From Deltaproteobacteria bacterium (GTDB lineage Bacteria; Myxococcota_A; Polyangia; Haliangiales; SHYZ01), in assembly GCA_016210055.1 (NCBI GenBank), contig JACQUZ010000114.1, forward strand, positions 1 through 55,468: a stretch of DNA of 55,468 bases, read 5' to 3'. Below the pieces are notes generated by a model, which saw only the letters and a list, made by a program, of their open reading frames with translations, was not told the origin of the DNA and did no database searches. Below are positions 1 to 9,488 of the stretch, one piece after another. The stretch's first letter is position 1. Each line of letters begins with the position of its first letter. The position numbers and the translations under genes were made by a program.

Positions 1-1275
1 GAACAGGGCAACGACCGAGAGCAGCGCGCCAATGAGAACGAGCCAACCCATGCCCGCCCGAAATGCAGCGGTGAACACGTAGAGCTTGGCCCAGAAGCCC
101 GCCATGAAGGGGATGCCCGCGAGCGAGAGGAGGAATATCAGGAGCGCCAAGGCGAGCCCCGGCGCACGGCGAAAAAGACCCGAGAACGCCGAGAGGTCGT
201 CAGTTCCCGCCTCGGTCGCCACCGCGTGGACCACGAGGAAGGTGCCCACGTTCGTCACCGCGTAGATGGCCAGGTAATAGAGCACCACCGACATGCCCAG
301 GGGGGTGCCGGCCGCCACTCCCATGAGGAGATAGCCCACGTGCGCCACGCCCGAGTAGGCGAGCAGGCGCTTGATGCTCGTCTGCGGGACTGCCAGGAGA
401 GTGCCGACCGTCATGGTAAGCACCGCCAAGGCCACTAGTGCCGGGCGAAAGGAATCCACCGCACCCGGGAGGCCCACGAAGAACACCGTGCAAAGGGCCG
501 CCACGCCGGCGACCTTGGGCGCCGAGGAGAGGAAGGCGACGAACGGAGCCTGGGCGCCTTGGTACGTGTCGGGCACCCACATGTGAAAAGGGGCGACGCC
601 GATCTTGAAGCCCATCCCAGCGAGGACCATCATGGTGCCGAGGAGCAGGATCGGAGAAGGTGCGGCGGCGGCTACGGTGGAAAGGCTCGTGCCCCCTGCG
701 GTCCCAACGATTAGGGAAAGCCCGAACAGGGCGACTGCCGTGCTCGCCGCGCCGGTAAGATAGAGCTTGATGCCCGCCTCGGCAGCGGCGCCCCGCACGG
801 CGATCGCACCGTTTCGCAGGACAGGCCCGTCGTTCTTGCCAAAGGCCGCGAGCACGTAGAGCGGCAGGCCCATGAGCTCGAAGCAGACGATGAGGAGCAG
901 AAAATCCCTCGCGCCTGCGAGCACCGTCATTCCGAGCAAGCTGAGGAAGAGGAGGAAGTAATACTCCCCTTGCCTTGCGCGGGCATGCCGATCCACGTGT
1001 TCCAGGCCGCCGAGCACGCAGAGGACGCCGCAGAGGAGGAAAATGCGCTGGAGATAGACCGTACCTGGTCCGCTCACGTACACGCCGCCAGCCACCTCGA
1101 AAGGAGTGCTGAGCCAAAAGGACGCGGCAAGGGGAACCAGGAGAAGTCCGAGCGCGCAGGCACCCAGGCGGTGCCGGAGGCGAGGCGAAAGGAGCGTGTC
1201 GAGGAAGAGCATGACGACCGAGGAAAGCGCCAGCACGAGAGGAACTGCGAGTGGCTTTGCGGAAAGAGCGCTCAT
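1..1275 (-). CDS. nuoN: NADH-quinone oxidoreductase subunit N (partial, runs off the left edge)
   Basis: Antiporter-like membrane subunit of respiratory complex I. The reading frame is open from the ATG at 1275 to base 1 (425 codons), so the C-terminus is outside the window. It is almost entirely hydrophobic helices and shows family landmarks: FELMGLPLYVLAAF, the KIGVAPFHMWVPDTYQGA stretch with its conserved helix-breaking proline and His, and KRLLAYSGVAHVGY, the Lys-bearing proton-channel helix. The start overlaps the nuoM stop as ATGA, the same coupling used through the operon. Last visible gene of the kor-nuo operon. Confidence 0.95.
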   Translation of the reverse strand, partial: MSALSAKPLAVPLVLALSSVVMLFLDTLLSPRLRHRLGACALGLLLVPLAASFWLSTPFEVAGGVYVSGPGTVYLQRIFLLCGVLCVLGGLEHVDRHARARQGEYYFLLFLSLLGMTVLAGARDFLLLIVCFELMGLPLYVLAAFGKNDGPVLRNGAIAVRGAAAEAGIKLYLTGAASTAVALFGLSLIVGTAGGTSLSTVAAAAPSPILLLGTMMVLAGMGFKIGVAPFHMWVPDTYQGAQAPFVAFLSSAPKVAGVAALCTVFFVGLPGAVDSFRPALVALAVLTMTVGTLLAVPQTSIKRLLAYSGVAHVGYLLMGVAAGTPLGMSVVLYYLAIYAVTNVGTFLVVHAVATEAGTDDLSAFSGLFRRAPGLALALLIFLLSLAGIPFMAGFWAKLYVFTAAFRAGMGWLVLIGALLSVVALF

Positions 1276-2822
1276 TGTCCGTGCGCCAGGCCCGTGGTGA
1301 GAGGTTGCAGGAAGGCGGCCGTGGTCGGGTCAATGAAGTCGAGGACCAGCCGCGGCCACAGCCCGAGCACCACGATCGCCAAGCCGAGGATCCAGAGCGC
1401 GCCCCACTCGACATGCCGGGCGTCGGAGAGCTCCGGGAACTGCTCGGTGCGAGGTGGCCCCCAGAAGATCTGCTTGACCACCTTGAGCACGTAGACCGCA
1501 GTCAAGAACGCGCCGACGATCCCCGCAAGAGCCCAGACCTCGTGGGCGCTCCGCCACGCACCGAGGAAGACCAGGAGCTCGGCGACGAATCCGGCGGTAC
1601 CTGGAAGGCCGAGAGACGACAAGCAGGCAAGGGTGAAAAAGGCCGCAACCCCCGGCATGACCGCCCCGAAGCCGCCCATGCTCGGCACGAAGCGAGTGTG
1701 CGTGCGGCCGTAGACGAGCCCCACCAGCGCGAAGAACAGGCCGGTCATCACGCCGTGAGCGAACATCTGGTAGACCGCACCGTTCCACCCTTCCACCGAA
1801 AGGGTGGCCGCCCCCAGCATGACGACCCCCATGTGGCTCACCGAGGAGTAGGCGATGACGTACTTCAGGTCTCTCTGGCTCATGGCGGCGAGCGCGCCGT
1901 AGACGACGTTGACCATCGCCACCGTTCCCACGGCCGGTGCCCAGAAAACCGCCCCCTCGGGCAACATCATCATGCCCACCCTCATGACGCCGAACGCGCC
2001 GAGCTTCATGAGGACGCCCGCATGCAGCATCGAGACTGCGGTGGGCGCCGACGCGTGCCCATCTGGCGACCAGGTATGGAAGGGGAAGACGCCGGCCAGG
2101 GTGCCGAAGCCAATCCAAAGTAGCGGGAACACCCAGCGTTGGAAGGTCTCGCCGTATGGCGTGCTGCCGAGCACCGCCATGTCGAACGTGCTCCCCCCTG
2201 CCTCGCGGTACATGGCCAGGATGGCCACGAGGATCAGCGCCGAGCCGGCGAGAAGCATGATCGTGAGCTTCATCGCCGCGTATTGCCGGCCGCCCACGTC
2301 GAACATGCGCCATGCCCGCTGGAACGGACCCTCGGCTTGCACCTTGTGGCTGCTGCCCCAGATCGCGATGAGGAGGTACATCGGCAAGACCGCGATCTCG
2401 TAGAACAGGAAGAAGACGAAGAGATCCTGCGAAACGAAGACGCCAAAGACGCCGGCCACGAGGACGAGGAGCAAGATGAAGAACTCCTTCGCTCGCTCGG
2501 TCAAGGTGAAGCTCGCGAGCACGCCGCCGGTGATGATGAGCCCGGTGAGGAGGAGGAGCGATACGCCCCACCCGTCTGCGGCCAGGCGCAGCGAAACGCC
2601 GAGCGCAGGCACGAGCGGAACCACCTCGGAGAACTGGAAGCCGGACGCCTGCTTGTCGAACGCCACGGCGACCACGACGCTCATGACCAGTGAAACCAGG
2701 GCGCCAGCCAAGGCCACGGCACGGACGAGGTGTCGCCTCCGCTCGGGGATAAGGAGGAGCAGGAGCCCGGCGAGGGCGGGCGCGCCCACGATAATGGATA
2801 GCGCGTGGGCCATCATGGCCAC
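1272..2822 (-). CDS. nuoM: NADH-quinone oxidoreductase subunit M
   Basis: Antiporter-like proton-pumping subunit of complex I, 516 aa, a normal length for NuoM. Visible signatures are the FPFHTWSPDGHASAPTAVSM segment, the conserved Glu in LFYEIAVLPMYLLIAIWG, and the DLKYVIAYSSVSHMG channel helix. The start (ATG GCC ATG ATG) lies inside the end of nuoL (10-nt overlap) and the stop overlaps nuoN, so translation is probably coupled. Confidence 0.96.
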   Translation of the reverse strand: MAMMAHALSIIVGAPALAGLLLLLIPERRRHLVRAVALAGALVSLVMSVVVAVAFDKQASGFQFSEVVPLVPALGVSLRLAADGWGVSLLLLTGLIITGGVLASFTLTERAKEFFILLLVLVAGVFGVFVSQDLFVFFLFYEIAVLPMYLLIAIWGSSHKVQAEGPFQRAWRMFDVGGRQYAAMKLTIMLLAGSALILVAILAMYREAGGSTFDMAVLGSTPYGETFQRWVFPLLWIGFGTLAGVFPFHTWSPDGHASAPTAVSMLHAGVLMKLGAFGVMRVGMMMLPEGAVFWAPAVGTVAMVNVVYGALAAMSQRDLKYVIAYSSVSHMGVVMLGAATLSVEGWNGAVYQMFAHGVMTGLFFALVGLVYGRTHTRFVPSMGGFGAVMPGVAAFFTLACLSSLGLPGTAGFVAELLVFLGAWRSAHEVWALAGIVGAFLTAVYVLKVVKQIFWGPPRTEQFPELSDARHVEWGALWILGLAIVVLGLWPRLVLDFIDPTTAAFLQPLTTGLAHGQ

Positions 2823-4627
2823 ACCCCCCAGGTGGCAAGCGCCGCGACGCCCAGCGCGAGGACAAAGACGTAGTCCTGTGCATTTCCGGTCTGGAGCACC
2901 CGGAGCCGCTCGCCACCGGACACGAACAAGGCCCCCACCGCGTTCATGAGGCCATCGACGACGTAGCGATCAAACCAGCCGAGCATGGAGGAGAATCGGA
3001 GAAGCATGCCCTGATAGGCACGCTCATAGAGGCGGTCGAAGGCGCGAGACTCGGCAAGGCGGCGCGCCGGCTCCAGCGCCGCGGGGAAGCCCGCGGATGC
3101 GCCTTTTCGACCGAACACGTGGTACGAAAGGAGAAGCCCTGCTACGGCGACGAGCGAGGCCACGACGCTGACCGTGCCGAGGTGGAAGTGGTAGCTCGCG
3201 CCCATTAGGCCTGCGAGCGTGCTGCCAAAAAACCCGGCGCAAAGCGACGGAACGGCCAGGAGGAAGAGCGGCAACAGCATGGACAGCCCCGATTCGTGGG
3301 CATGGCTTGCGTCCGCAGACGGAGCGCCAAAGAAGGCCAGGAAAATCACGCGCCCCATGTAAAAAGCCGTGAGGAACCCCGCGACCAAGAGGCACGCGGT
3401 GACGGCAAGGAGCCCTTGGGCATGGACCGTTTCAAGGATGAGATCCTTGCTAAAGAAGCCCGCGAGACCGGGGATGCCTGAGAGCGACAGGGCGCCGATC
3501 AGGAAGACGACGGTCGTTACGGGCATCTTCCGCCAAAGCCCCCCCATCCGTGAGATCTCGTTGCTGTGCACGGCGTGGATGACGCTCCCGGCAGCCAGGA
3601 ACAGGAGCGCCTTGAAGAAGGCATGGGTGGAAAGGTGGAAAAACCCGCCGTGCACCGAGCCTGCGCCCAAGCCAGCAAGCATGTAGCCGAGCTGCGAGCA
3701 GGTGGAATAGGCCAAGACGCGCTTGAGGTCCGACTGGAAGAGCGCGAGCACGGCGGCAAAGAGGGCCGTGGCCGCTCCTGCGTGGGCCATGATGGCGGAT
3801 GTGACGGGTGCCTGGACGAAGAGCGGGCTCGCTCGGACGACCAGGAACACGCCTGCGGCGACCATGGTGGCGGCGTGGAGCAGCGCAGAGACTGGCGTCG
3901 GGCCTGCCATGGCGTCGGGAAGCCACACGTGAAGGGGCAACTGGGCCGACTTCCCGATGACAGCAGCGTAGAGCAAAAGCGTGACCGCGGTCGCCATCGA
4001 GGCGGGAAGCACGGCCTCCCAGCCGAACCCACCAGAGCTTGCGCGCACGAGGATCAGGGCGACGAGCAGGCCAATGTCGGCAAGCTTGGTGACCCAAAAT
4101 GCTTTCACCGCCGCCCGCGCAGCTCCCGGTTTCTGGTAGTAGAAGCCGATCAGAAGGTAGCTCGTCATTCCCACCAGCTCCCAGCCGACGAACAGCTGGA
4201 GCAAGTTGGGAGCGAGGACCAAGAGATTCATGCTGAAAAGAAACAGGGAGTGGTACGTGAAGTAACGTCCCAGCGACGGCGGCGCCTCGCTGCTCATGTA
4301 CCCGAGGGAGAACACCTGGACGCACAGCGCAACGAACGTAACCACCACGAGCATCGAACTGGAGATGCCATCGAGCCGGAGGCCAACCTCGGCGAGCGGC
4401 ACCCCGCCCGACGAGAGCCATGGGACTTGGTGCACGAGTACGGCGCTCGGGTTATCGAGCTGGCTGGCCAAGAGAAAACAAGCAAAGAGGAACGAGGCGG
4501 CGGCGCCGCCCACGGAAAGCCATGCTGCAGGCCAGCCGTGGCGTCGAAGAGGTACCAGGATCGCGAGGAGGCCCGCAATGCCAGCGGGGAGGGTCAGTGC
4601 GAAGAGCGCCCATGAAAGGCTAGTCAT
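2813..4627 (-). CDS. nuoL: NADH-quinone oxidoreductase subunit L
   Basis: Largest antiporter-like subunit of complex I, 604 aa. It carries the NuoL-typical FVGWELVGMTSYLLIGFYY motif, LPLHVWLPDAMAGPTPVSALLHAATMVAAGV, the KRVLAYSTCSQLGYM channel helix, and a long C-terminal extension with further hydrophobic segments that would hold the lateral helix. GAGG lies 5 nt before the ATG. A 57-nt gap to nuoK is one of the few non-overlapping junctions in the operon. Confidence 0.96.
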   Translation of the reverse strand: MTSLSWALFALTLPAGIAGLLAILVPLRRHGWPAAWLSVGGAAASFLFACFLLASQLDNPSAVLVHQVPWLSSGGVPLAEVGLRLDGISSSMLVVVTFVALCVQVFSLGYMSSEAPPSLGRYFTYHSLFLFSMNLLVLAPNLLQLFVGWELVGMTSYLLIGFYYQKPGAARAAVKAFWVTKLADIGLLVALILVRASSGGFGWEAVLPASMATAVTLLLYAAVIGKSAQLPLHVWLPDAMAGPTPVSALLHAATMVAAGVFLVVRASPLFVQAPVTSAIMAHAGAATALFAAVLALFQSDLKRVLAYSTCSQLGYMLAGLGAGSVHGGFFHLSTHAFFKALLFLAAGSVIHAVHSNEISRMGGLWRKMPVTTVVFLIGALSLSGIPGLAGFFSKDLILETVHAQGLLAVTACLLVAGFLTAFYMGRVIFLAFFGAPSADASHAHESGLSMLLPLFLLAVPSLCAGFFGSTLAGLMGASYHFHLGTVSVVASLVAVAGLLLSYHVFGRKGASAGFPAALEPARRLAESRAFDRLYERAYQGMLLRFSSMLGWFDRYVVDGLMNAVGALFVSGGERLRVLQTGNAQDYVFVLALGVAALATWGVWP

Positions 4628-4684
4628 GAGGGCCTCACTTCGCGGGCCCCTGTGCTCTCAAGCTTTCGGGCAACGTCCGGGGTT

Positions 4685-4984
4685 TCAATGCTTAAGGTCA
4701 CGCGCAAGATCCACCTGAACATCGCGGTGCGTCCTGTACAGAAGCAGGACGATGGCGAGGCCCACGACGACCTCGGCCACCGTCAGGGCGACCGCGAAGA
4801 TTGCGAACACTTGTCCTCCCGGGCCTCCGCCAAAGCGGGAGAACGCGACAAAGTTGATGATCGCGGCGTTGGCCATGAGCTCGATCGATAAGAGCAGCCC
4901 GATGGCATGCCTTCGGGTGACGAGGCCAAAAACGCCGATGCAGAACAACGCAGCGGAGAGGAATAGGCAAGCCGCGAGGGTCAT
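4685..4984 (-). CDS. nuoK: NADH-quinone oxidoreductase subunit K
   Basis: Small membrane subunit of complex I, 99 aa with three hydrophobic helices. The two functionally important glutamates of NuoK are visible in LLSIELMANAAIINF and in VALTVAEVVVGLAIVLLLYR. The start overlaps the nuoJ stop as ATGA. Length and gene order are normal. Confidence 0.95.
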   Translation of the reverse strand: MTLAACLFLSAALFCIGVFGLVTRRHAIGLLLSIELMANAAIINFVAFSRFGGGPGGQVFAIFAVALTVAEVVVGLAIVLLLYRTHRDVQVDLARDLKH

Positions 4985-5574
4985 GTCCGTTCCTCGTGGG
5001 CAGAAAGTCCAACTCGCTCGGGCGCGACGCTCGCTTTTCTCGGTCCCTGGTCAGTCGGCCCTTGCTTCGAGGAAGCGGCGAGTGCGCCGGGATCCTTCCG
5101 GCGCGAAAGGACGATCGCGCCCACCATGGCAGCGAGCAAGAGGATCGAGAGCACCTCAAAAGCGAGGACGTTGTCCGTGACGAACAGCCGCCCCAAGGTC
5201 TCCACCGGAACGGGGGCGTCCTTTTCGGACGGCAGCTCACCTTGCGACAGGATGGCCACCAGCATGGCGACGAGCAGGCCCAAGGACGCGAGGATTCCCA
5301 GCACCGGACGTCCCCGGGAAACCGGAATATCGGTGTCCTTGTGACGCCGGGTCAGCATGACCCCGAAAATCATCAGCGTCATGACCCCGCCCACGTACAA
5401 GAGGACCTGGATAGCGGCCAGGTACGCGGCCCCGAGCAGCACGAACAACGCCGCGGTCGACACGAGAGACACCCCCAGCCACAGCACCGCGTGGACGAGC
5501 TTGGTGGACAGGACTACGAGGAGCGCCCCGCCAAGGATGCCGAGAGCGACGATCGCAAAGCCCACCCACTCCAT
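4981..5574 (-). CDS. nuoJ: NADH-quinone oxidoreductase subunit J
   Basis: Membrane subunit of complex I, 197 aa. The N-terminal helices include VHAVLWLGVSLVSTAALFVLL and the NuoJ-typical IQVLLYVGGVMTLMIFGVMLTRR with its pi-bulge-type Gly/Val-rich helix. The tail beyond the last helix is hydrophilic. The ATG at 5574 shares one base with the nuoI stop (TGATG). Confidence 0.93.
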   Translation of the reverse strand: MEWVGFAIVALGILGGALLVVLSTKLVHAVLWLGVSLVSTAALFVLLGAAYLAAIQVLLYVGGVMTLMIFGVMLTRRHKDTDIPVSRGRPVLGILASLGLLVAMLVAILSQGELPSEKDAPVPVETLGRLFVTDNVLAFEVLSILLLAAMVGAIVLSRRKDPGALAASSKQGPTDQGPRKASVAPERVGLSAHEERT

Positions 5575-6113
5575 CAGGAAGCCTCCTTGGGGCTAGCTTC
5601 TTTGGCCTCTTGGGGGCCCTTCGCCTGGCCGGCCGGCTCCTGCATCGCCATGAGCTTGGTTCCGTTGGCCCACGCCGCTGGCTTGTTCTTCTCGTTGGCG
5701 TACAGGCGGTCCATGGTCACCACCAGGTCTTCGCGGCAGAAGCTCGGCGTCTCGGGCTCGCGCGTCATGACGAGCGCGTCGGTCGGACAGACCTGCACGC
5801 ACAGCTCGCAGCCCATGCAGCCCGTGAGGTCGATGGTGAAGTCCTCGGCGTAGCCACGCTTTTTCCCGGTGACCTTGGACTCGCGCTTTGGTGCTTGCTT
5901 GACCTGAATCACCCGCGACGGACAAATCCGCTCGCAGGCCAAGCACCCGATGCACAGCTCGTCCCCGTGCTCGTCGTGGAGAAGCGCGAATCCAGCCCGA
6001 TATCGCTCGGCCCGCGTCCGCCGCTCGAACGGGAACTCGACGGTTGTCGGCTTTTGCAGGGCATTCGCCAGGGTGGTCGCCAGCGCGCGACATGTACCGA
6101 GGAGGTAGCTCAT
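5574..6113 (-). CDS. nuoI: NADH-quinone oxidoreductase subunit I, two [4Fe-4S] clusters
   Basis: Peripheral-arm ferredoxin-like subunit, 179 aa, holding clusters N6a/N6b between the electron input and NuoB. Two complete CxxCxxCxxxCP motifs are seen: CIGCLACERICPS and CMGCELCVQVCPT. The start at 6113 was chosen because it overlaps the nuoH stop as ATGA and removes an N-terminal stretch that only reads the antisense shadow of nuoH. The C-terminus is a short Ala/Glu/Lys-rich tail. With no NuoEFG in the operon, NuoI would be the likely entry point or docking site for ferredoxin electrons (inference). Confidence 0.95.
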   Translation of the reverse strand: MSYLLGTCRALATTLANALQKPTTVEFPFERRTRAERYRAGFALLHDEHGDELCIGCLACERICPSRVIQVKQAPKRESKVTGKKRGYAEDFTIDLTGCMGCELCVQVCPTDALVMTREPETPSFCREDLVVTMDRLYANEKNKPAAWANGTKLMAMQEPAGQAKGPQEAKEASPKEAS

Positions 6114-7093
6114 TCGATTCCCCCACCCGCGGCTCCGGTCTTGAGGAACGCCGCGACCATGACGAGCACGAGCCCCAACGGGACGAGCCACTTCCAGCAA
6201 ATCGCCATGAGCTGATCCGCACGGAAGCGGAGGAAGCTCCAGCGAATCCAATAGATGAGTGTGAACAAGAGGAAGACCTTCAATGCCATCCAGTGCGGGC
6301 CAGGAGCGATGGGTCCGTCCCAGCCGCCCAGGAACAGCGACGCGGCCACCGCCGAGCCGATGAGCGTGTGCAGGTACTCCGCCAAGTAGAAGAAGCCGAA
6401 TTTCATCCCCGTGTATTCGGTCGTCACCCCGGCGACGAGCTCACTTTCGGCCTCGGGGATATCGAACGGAATTCGGTTCGCCTCGGCGAGCATTCCAAAA
6501 AGGAACAACAGGAACGCAGGCAACCCGGGCACGATCGGCCACACCGCGATCCAGTGGTGCTCTCCTTGATACCTCACGATGCTCGAAAGCCCCATGGAGC
6601 CCGAAAGGATGACCGGGACCAACGCCGCGAGGACGAGCGGCACTTCGTAGGCGATCCCCTGTGCCACGGCTCTCATGGCACCTAAGAGCGCGTACTTGTT
6701 GTTGCTCGCCCAGCCGGCCATCCAGACCGGGACCACGGAGAGAGCACCCATCGCGAGGACGAAGAGAACGCCGATGTCGAGCTCGGCAGCCGGAGCACCT
6801 GGGGAAAGGGGCAGGACGGCCGCCGCGACCAGCGCAAAGAAGACGGTGAAAAGCGGGGCAAGATGAAAAAGCGACGCGTCAGCGTTCTCGGGAACGATGT
6901 CCTCTTTTTGGACTAGCTTCAGGAGGTCTGCGATCGGTTGGAGGAGGCCCGACCGACCCACCATCGTGGGGCCCAGGCGAGACTGCATCCGGGCCGCAAG
7001 CTTTCGCTCGAACCATGTCCCCCACGCAGTGGCCGTGAGCACCACGCCAATCACCATGGTCCCGTACAAGGCGCCATGCACCGCGCCGCTCAC
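6110..7093 (-). CDS. nuoH: NADH-quinone oxidoreductase subunit H
   Basis: Membrane subunit that forms the quinone-site floor of complex I, 327 aa. Conserved stretches are WFERKLAARMQSRLGP near the N-terminus, GLLQPIADLLKLVQKEDIVP, and the acidic loop NRIPFDIPEAESELVAGVTTEYTGMKFG that contacts the quinone tunnel. The start overlaps the nuoD stop (ATGA pattern). Confidence 0.96.
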   Translation of the reverse strand: MSGAVHGALYGTMVIGVVLTATAWGTWFERKLAARMQSRLGPTMVGRSGLLQPIADLLKLVQKEDIVPENADASLFHLAPLFTVFFALVAAAVLPLSPGAPAAELDIGVLFVLAMGALSVVPVWMAGWASNNKYALLGAMRAVAQGIAYEVPLVLAALVPVILSGSMGLSSIVRYQGEHHWIAVWPIVPGLPAFLLFLFGMLAEANRIPFDIPEAESELVAGVTTEYTGMKFGFFYLAEYLHTLIGSAVAASLFLGGWDGPIAPGPHWMALKVFLLFTLIYWIRWSFLRFRADQLMAICWKWLVPLGLVLVMVAAFLKTGAAGGGIE

Positions 7094-8274
7094 CGGTCAA
7101 CCTCCCCCATGATGGGATCAAGGGATCCCAAGATGACGACGACATCGCTCACCGTGTGCCCGGCAAGGAGGTAGGGCAATGCCGACAGGGCGTGGAAGCT
7201 TGGCGCGCGGATTTTCAAGCGATACGGGCTCGAGTTCCCTTCCCCGCCGCCGGCAATCACGAACGTACCCAGCTCACCGCGTGGCGACTCGACTGCCGTG
7301 TACACCTGGCCTGACGGAATCTTCACCTGCCCGGCGAGCTTCACGGGACGGTACCCAGAAAGAGGTCCTTCTGGAATGCCGTCGACAACCGCGCGGACGA
7401 GGCGAATGCTCTCGCGGATCTCGCCAAGCCGCACCTCGGCGCGCGCAAAGCAATCACCGCCGCTGCTCGTCACGACGTTCACCGGGACCTCGTCGTACGC
7501 ATGGTGAGGCGCGTCGCGCCGAAGGTCATGCGCCACTCCGCAGGCGCGCAGGTTGGGCCCGCTCACGCCGAGCTCGACGGCAAGGTCGGAATGCAGCACG
7601 CCCACGCCGCGAGTCCGCTCGTGGAAGATGTCGTTGGAACGCGTGAGCCGCTCGTACTCTTCCAAGCGGCCGGCAATCTCATCCATGGCGCGGCGCGTGC
7701 GCGCAGAGAAACCTTCGGGGACGTCGTGGCGGTTGCCGCCGATCGCGTGGGTGTTGTAATGGAAGCGCGCTCCGGTCAAGTCCTCGAACAGGTCGAGGAT
7801 CAGCTCGCGCTCCCTAAAACAGTAGAGGAATACGGTCGATCCCCCGCCGAGCGCCCCCCCGAGATCGAGGGCGAACGTGCCGAGCCAGAGCAGGTGCGAG
7901 GCGATCCGCTGGAGCTCGGCGAGGAGAGTCCTTAGGTAGCGCGCCCGGCGGGGCACTTCGACCCCGAGCAGCTTCTCGAAGGCCATGACCACGGCCTGCT
8001 CGTTGGCCATCGGCGCCACGTAGTCGTCCTTGTCGACGATGGGCGGGATCTGGACGTAGGTCAGCTTCTCGCAGAGCTTCTCGACGCCACGGTGGAGGTA
8101 GCCCAGATAGGGCACGGCCCTGACCACGATCTCGCCATCCAGGTAGAGCTTGATGCGGAACACCCCATGCGTGGACGGGTGCTGCGGCCCAAGGTTCAAG
8201 ACCAGGAGGTCCGCCTCGGGGTCGTGATCCTCCATGTCAAAGGAAGGGAGCGCAAGGCGAGTGGCCATGCTCAT
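7090..8274 (-). CDS. nuoD: NADH-quinone oxidoreductase subunit D (49-kDa type)
   Basis: Quinone-reduction subunit related to NiFe-hydrogenase large subunits, about 394 aa. It shows LNLGPQHPSTHGVFRIKLYLDGE, YLGYLHRGVEKLCEKLTY, and a C-terminal DPIMGEVDR ending. The ATG at 8274 overlaps the nuoBC stop. A second ATG at 8268 sits 6 nt after GGAG and may be the real start; the difference is two residues. It is separate from NuoC, unlike enterobacterial NuoCD. Confidence 0.95.
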   Translation of the reverse strand: MSMATRLALPSFDMEDHDPEADLLVLNLGPQHPSTHGVFRIKLYLDGEIVVRAVPYLGYLHRGVEKLCEKLTYVQIPPIVDKDDYVAPMANEQAVVMAFEKLLGVEVPRRARYLRTLLAELQRIASHLLWLGTFALDLGGALGGGSTVFLYCFRERELILDLFEDLTGARFHYNTHAIGGNRHDVPEGFSARTRRAMDEIAGRLEEYERLTRSNDIFHERTRGVGVLHSDLAVELGVSGPNLRACGVAHDLRRDAPHHAYDEVPVNVVTSSGGDCFARAEVRLGEIRESIRLVRAVVDGIPEGPLSGYRPVKLAGQVKIPSGQVYTAVESPRGELGTFVIAGGGEGNSSPYRLKIRAPSFHALSALPYLLAGHTVSDVVVILGSLDPIMGEVDR

Positions 8275-9488
8275 CTCCAGGGGGGGCAGGCGGCGTCGCT
8301 CGCATAGTCGCGCCGGAGAGGATGCCCCTGCCACCCATCGGGAAGGAGGATTCGTCGCAAGTCTGGATTGCCGTCAAACACGACGCCAGTCAGATCGAAC
8401 TGCTCCCGCTCCTGCCAAATCGCGCCCGCGAACAGGCTCGAGAGCGAGGGGACCGCCGCTCCGGCTGGGACCTTCACGCGCCACGTCGCAAGCCTGGAGC
8501 TCGGTCCCACGGTCCTTAGCCCGTACGCCACTTCAAACGACTCCTCCTGGGTGCTGCCACCATCCTTGCCTACCTTGGCTGGCCAGTGGCTCGCCGCCAT
8601 GAAGACGAGAAAACGGAACCCCATTTCCTTGAGCGCTCGGGCCAGGTCCTTTTGGAAACGGGCTTCGACGAGCGGAGGCGCACCGTCGGGAAACTCGACG
8701 ACCCCGAAGCGATCACGAAAAAGCCCCGTGACGTCTCGATCGCTCGGGCCAAGGGAAGCTCCGCCGCTTGCAAGGCTGTCCCCTTCTGACGCCCAGGCGC
8801 CTTGGGCCGAAGCCGTGCCTGGCTCTGCATCTCGAGGCATGTCCAGGGCAGCCGCCACTTGCTCTTCTGAAATCCGTGGCTGACGGTCAGGATCGTCCAA
8901 GCGCCCAATCGCGGGACGACTCATTTTCTTTTCAAGTCCGGCAATCGCGGGGTGCTCGCCCTGACCGGCCCACTTCCCGGCGCGCACGAGCTCCACCTTT
9001 TCCTTGAGGCGGAGAAGCCCGTGCATGACGGCTTCGGGGTTGGGGGGGCAGCCCGGGACGTACACGTCGACAGGGACGAAGGTATCGATCCCAGGAACCA
9101 CCGGATAAAGGTCCCGGTAGAAATCCCCGGAGATCGCGCACGCGCCCATGGCCATGCACCACTTGGGCTCGGGCATTTGATCCCAGAGCCTTTTCACCCG
9201 CGGCGCCATCTTGACGGTAATGGTTCCGGCGACGACCATGACGTCCGCCTGGCGAGGCGTGGCGCGCACGATGCTTCCCATGCGATCGAGGTCCACGCGG
9301 CTCGCCGCTGCCGACATGAGCTCAATCCCACAGCAGCTTGTCGCCATGGGGAAGATCCACAGCGAGTTCGTGGAGCCCCACGTGAGGAGGCGGTCCACTG
9401 CCGTGAGCCCCACAGCACCACCGGGCGTGGACAAGAGGGCGTCGTAGAGCGGGTGATAGTACCGCCGCGAGGACTCGTTTACTGCCAC
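8271..9488 (-). CDS. nuoBC: Fused NuoB-NuoC subunit of complex I
   Basis: One 405-aa polypeptide joins NuoB and NuoC. The NuoB part (about residues 1-165) has the N2-cluster cysteines in MATSCCGIELM, GACAISGDFY and YVPGCPPNPEAVMHGL. A Ser/Ala/Gly-rich linker follows (about 165-225), then a NuoC (30-kDa) domain ending WQEREQFDLTGVVFDGNPDL and LLPDGWQGHPLRRDY. The GTG at 9488 was chosen because GGAAGGGGG lies 6 nt upstream; it overlaps nuoA by 10 nt. There is no stop or frameshift in the linker, so the fusion looks real. Confidence 0.93.
   Translation of the reverse strand: MAVNESSRRYYHPLYDALLSTPGGAVGLTAVDRLLTWGSTNSLWIFPMATSCCGIELMSAAASRVDLDRMGSIVRATPRQADVMVVAGTITVKMAPRVKRLWDQMPEPKWCMAMGACAISGDFYRDLYPVVPGIDTFVPVDVYVPGCPPNPEAVMHGLLRLKEKVELVRAGKWAGQGEHPAIAGLEKKMSRPAIGRLDDPDRQPRISEEQVAAALDMPRDAEPGTASAQGAWASEGDSLASGGASLGPSDRDVTGLFRDRFGVVEFPDGAPPLVEARFQKDLARALKEMGFRFLVFMAASHWPAKVGKDGGSTQEESFEVAYGLRTVGPSSRLATWRVKVPAGAAVPSLSSLFAGAIWQEREQFDLTGVVFDGNPDLRRILLPDGWQGHPLRRDYASDAACPPWR

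Noticed and set aside
200..1414. Long minus-strand open frame of 404 codons over the nuoN/nuoM junction
   Set aside because: It is a shifted frame of nuoN, which reads as a clean transmembrane NuoN from 1275 to the edge; the 404-codon frame is Arg/Ser/Gly-rich with no domain.
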